A DNA stretch of 64,000 bases from positions 682,001-746,000 of the forward strand of contig NZ_FUZA01000002.1 in the NCBI RefSeq assembly GCF_900167945.1, written 5' to 3'. The DNA is from Dyadobacter psychrophilus (GTDB lineage Bacteria > Bacteroidota > Bacteroidia > Cytophagales > Spirosomataceae). This document shows, one piece after another, positions 63,131-64,000 of this stretch (positions within the stretch are counted from its first letter, which is position 1; every line of letters begins with the position of its first letter). Position numbers and translations under genes: made by a program. The notes below the pieces were generated by a model. The model had not been told where the DNA came from, searched no databases, and saw only the letters and a list, made by a program, of their open reading frames with translations.

Positions 63131-64000
63131 ATGAAGAACAACGCAGACAAGACAACGCTCCCGGAGCTAAGCCGCCGTACTTTTATTAAGTCCGCGGGAA
63201 TTGGCGTGATCGCAGCGCCGTATATAGCTAAGAGTGCATGGGCGCAGACACCGCCCAGCGACCAGATCAGGCATGCGATCATCGGCACGGGCAGCATGGG
63301 CCGGAACCATGTTAAAACTTTTGCGAATACCAAAGGATGCGATCTTGTTGCGCTATGCGATGTGGACCCGCAGCAACTTGCCAAAGCGCTCAAAGATTTG
63401 CCCAATGCGGATAAGATCGAGAAATACGGCGATTTCAGGGAGTTGTTGAAAGACAAATCGATTGATTCGGTGTCTATTGCCTCGCCGGACCACTGGCATA
63501 CGCCTATTGCTTTGTGGGCGTTGATGGCCGGAAAGCATGTTTACGTTGAAAAGCCGTGCAGCCATAACATTAAGGAGACGAATTTGCTCGTGAAAGCGTC
63601 CAAACATTTTAATAAGTGCGTCCAGCATGGCACGCAACGCCGCAGTAACGGGGCGCATATGGAAGGAATGAAACAGCTTCAAAACGGCATTATTGGTAAA
63701 GTGCACACCATCAAGGCCATTGATCACCAGCACCGTGAGGCGATCGGACGTGCGCAGGCGGAGCCGGTTCCCGAGGGCGTGGATTATGATCTTTGGCTTG
63801 GGGCAGCCCCCAAGGTGCCGTTTACCAAAAATCGCTGGCATTATAACTGGCGTTGGTTTTGGGAATATGGTAATGGCGACGCCGCTAATGATGGAGTCCA
63901 TCAGATAGACGTGGCTGTGTGGGCACTCGGCGACCGCTATCCAAAGCGGATCGTGTCCTCGGGAGGCCAGTATTTCTATGACGATGACCACGAGACGCCG
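63131..64000 (+). CDS. Tat-exported Gfo/Idh/MocA oxidoreductase (5' part)
   Basis: The first 290 residues of a longer protein, cut by the window end. A twin-arginine signal is clear (SRRTFIK at 14-20), so it is exported folded with its cofactor. The NAD-binding motif IGTGSMG is at 51-57 and the family EKP motif sits in YVEKPCSHN. HYNWRWFWEYGNGDAANDGVHQID matches the C-terminal domain of Bacteroidota members. These enzymes often oxidise sugars at C3 or act on inositols. It continues the acid-sugar operon on the same strand. Confidence 0.93.
   Translation, partial: MKNNADKTTLPELSRRTFIKSAGIGVIAAPYIAKSAWAQTPPSDQIRHAIIGTGSMGRNHVKTFANTKGCDLVALCDVDPQQLAKALKDLPNADKIEKYGDFRELLKDKSIDSVSIASPDHWHTPIALWALMAGKHVYVEKPCSHNIKETNLLVKASKHFNKCVQHGTQRRSNGAHMEGMKQLQNGIIGKVHTIKAIDHQHREAIGRAQAEPVPEGVDYDLWLGAAPKVPFTKNRWHYNWRWFWEYGNGDAANDGVHQIDVAVWALGDRYPKRIVSSGGQYFYDDDHETP

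Noticed and set aside
1-64000. tRNA, rRNA, CRISPR, insertion sequences and phage genes
   Set aside because: I looked for spaced repeats, transposase motifs and terminal inverted repeats by eye and saw none; a tRNA scan was not possible here.

Overview
The window looks like a chromosomal segment of a free-living, glycan-degrading Bacteroidota. A Cytophagales/Spirosomataceae organism such as Dyadobacter is my inference. Supporting signs are two SusC/SusD loci each next to a giant hybrid two-component regulator, type IX secretion C-terminal domains, TonB-linked receptors, DUF4249 and DUF4142 lipoproteins, a fused ABC-permease/M1 peptidase, weak or absent Shine-Dalgarno sites and TTG-N17..20-TAnnTTTG-like promoters. 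I saw no tRNA, rRNA, CRISPR array, insertion sequence or phage gene.

Layout. 1-10.3 kb: the 3' end of an FtsX/MacB-type ABC permease, a secreted ELWxSDGT-repeat protein with a sorting domain, a TPR histidine kinase with a LytTR response regulator, small secreted or lipid-anchored proteins, a DoxX-like membrane protein and a glycerophosphodiester phosphodiesterase. 10.4-25.2 kb: PUL 1, with a hybrid two-component regulator, SusC, SusD, a TIG-domain surface glycan-binding lipoprotein and a GH31 enzyme carrying the KxDFGE signature of alpha-xylosidases. This gene set fits xyloglucan or a related alpha-xylosylated glycan. A convergent DUF1080 gene and an AraC regulator follow. 25.2-31.5 kb: single genes (lipoprotein, DUF4142, DUF1016/PDDEXK nuclease, an SDR/AraC pair with a clear 21-bp direct-repeat operator, a double TonB_C protein). 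31.5-45.8 kb: PUL 2, with SusC, SusD and a cytochrome c-PA14-dehydrogenase on the minus strand, divergent from a second hybrid two-component regulator and a secreted GH-D-like hydrolase. A 21-bp-spaced direct repeat lies in the divergent intergenic region. 45.8-55.7 kb: an ice-binding-fold (DUF3494) protein with a T9SS tail, an AraC protein with an HMA-like N-terminus that has lost one cysteine, a PD40 propeller protein, a minimal Fur, an ABC exporter whose permease is fused to an M1 peptidase, and the collapsed remains of a TonB receptor/DUF4249 pair.

55.8-64 kb: a compact acid-sugar catabolic regulon. It holds a sodium:solute symporter, a LacI regulator, an iron-containing alcohol dehydrogenase, a DapA-family aldolase, a PdxA2-type dehydrogenase, a DUF1537 four-carbon acid sugar kinase and a Tat-exported Gfo/Idh/MocA oxidoreductase cut by the window end. 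Three cre-like palindromes (TGTAAACGTTTACA type) lie before the symporter, the LacI gene and the dehydrogenase. Two of them overlap the presumed -7 promoter element, so a LacI-controlled regulon can be read directly from the sequence. Kinase plus PdxA2 predicts conversion of threonate or erythronate to DHAP and CO2. The dehydrogenase and aldolase are not part of the simplest published versions of that route and make this the most promising place for new biochemistry.
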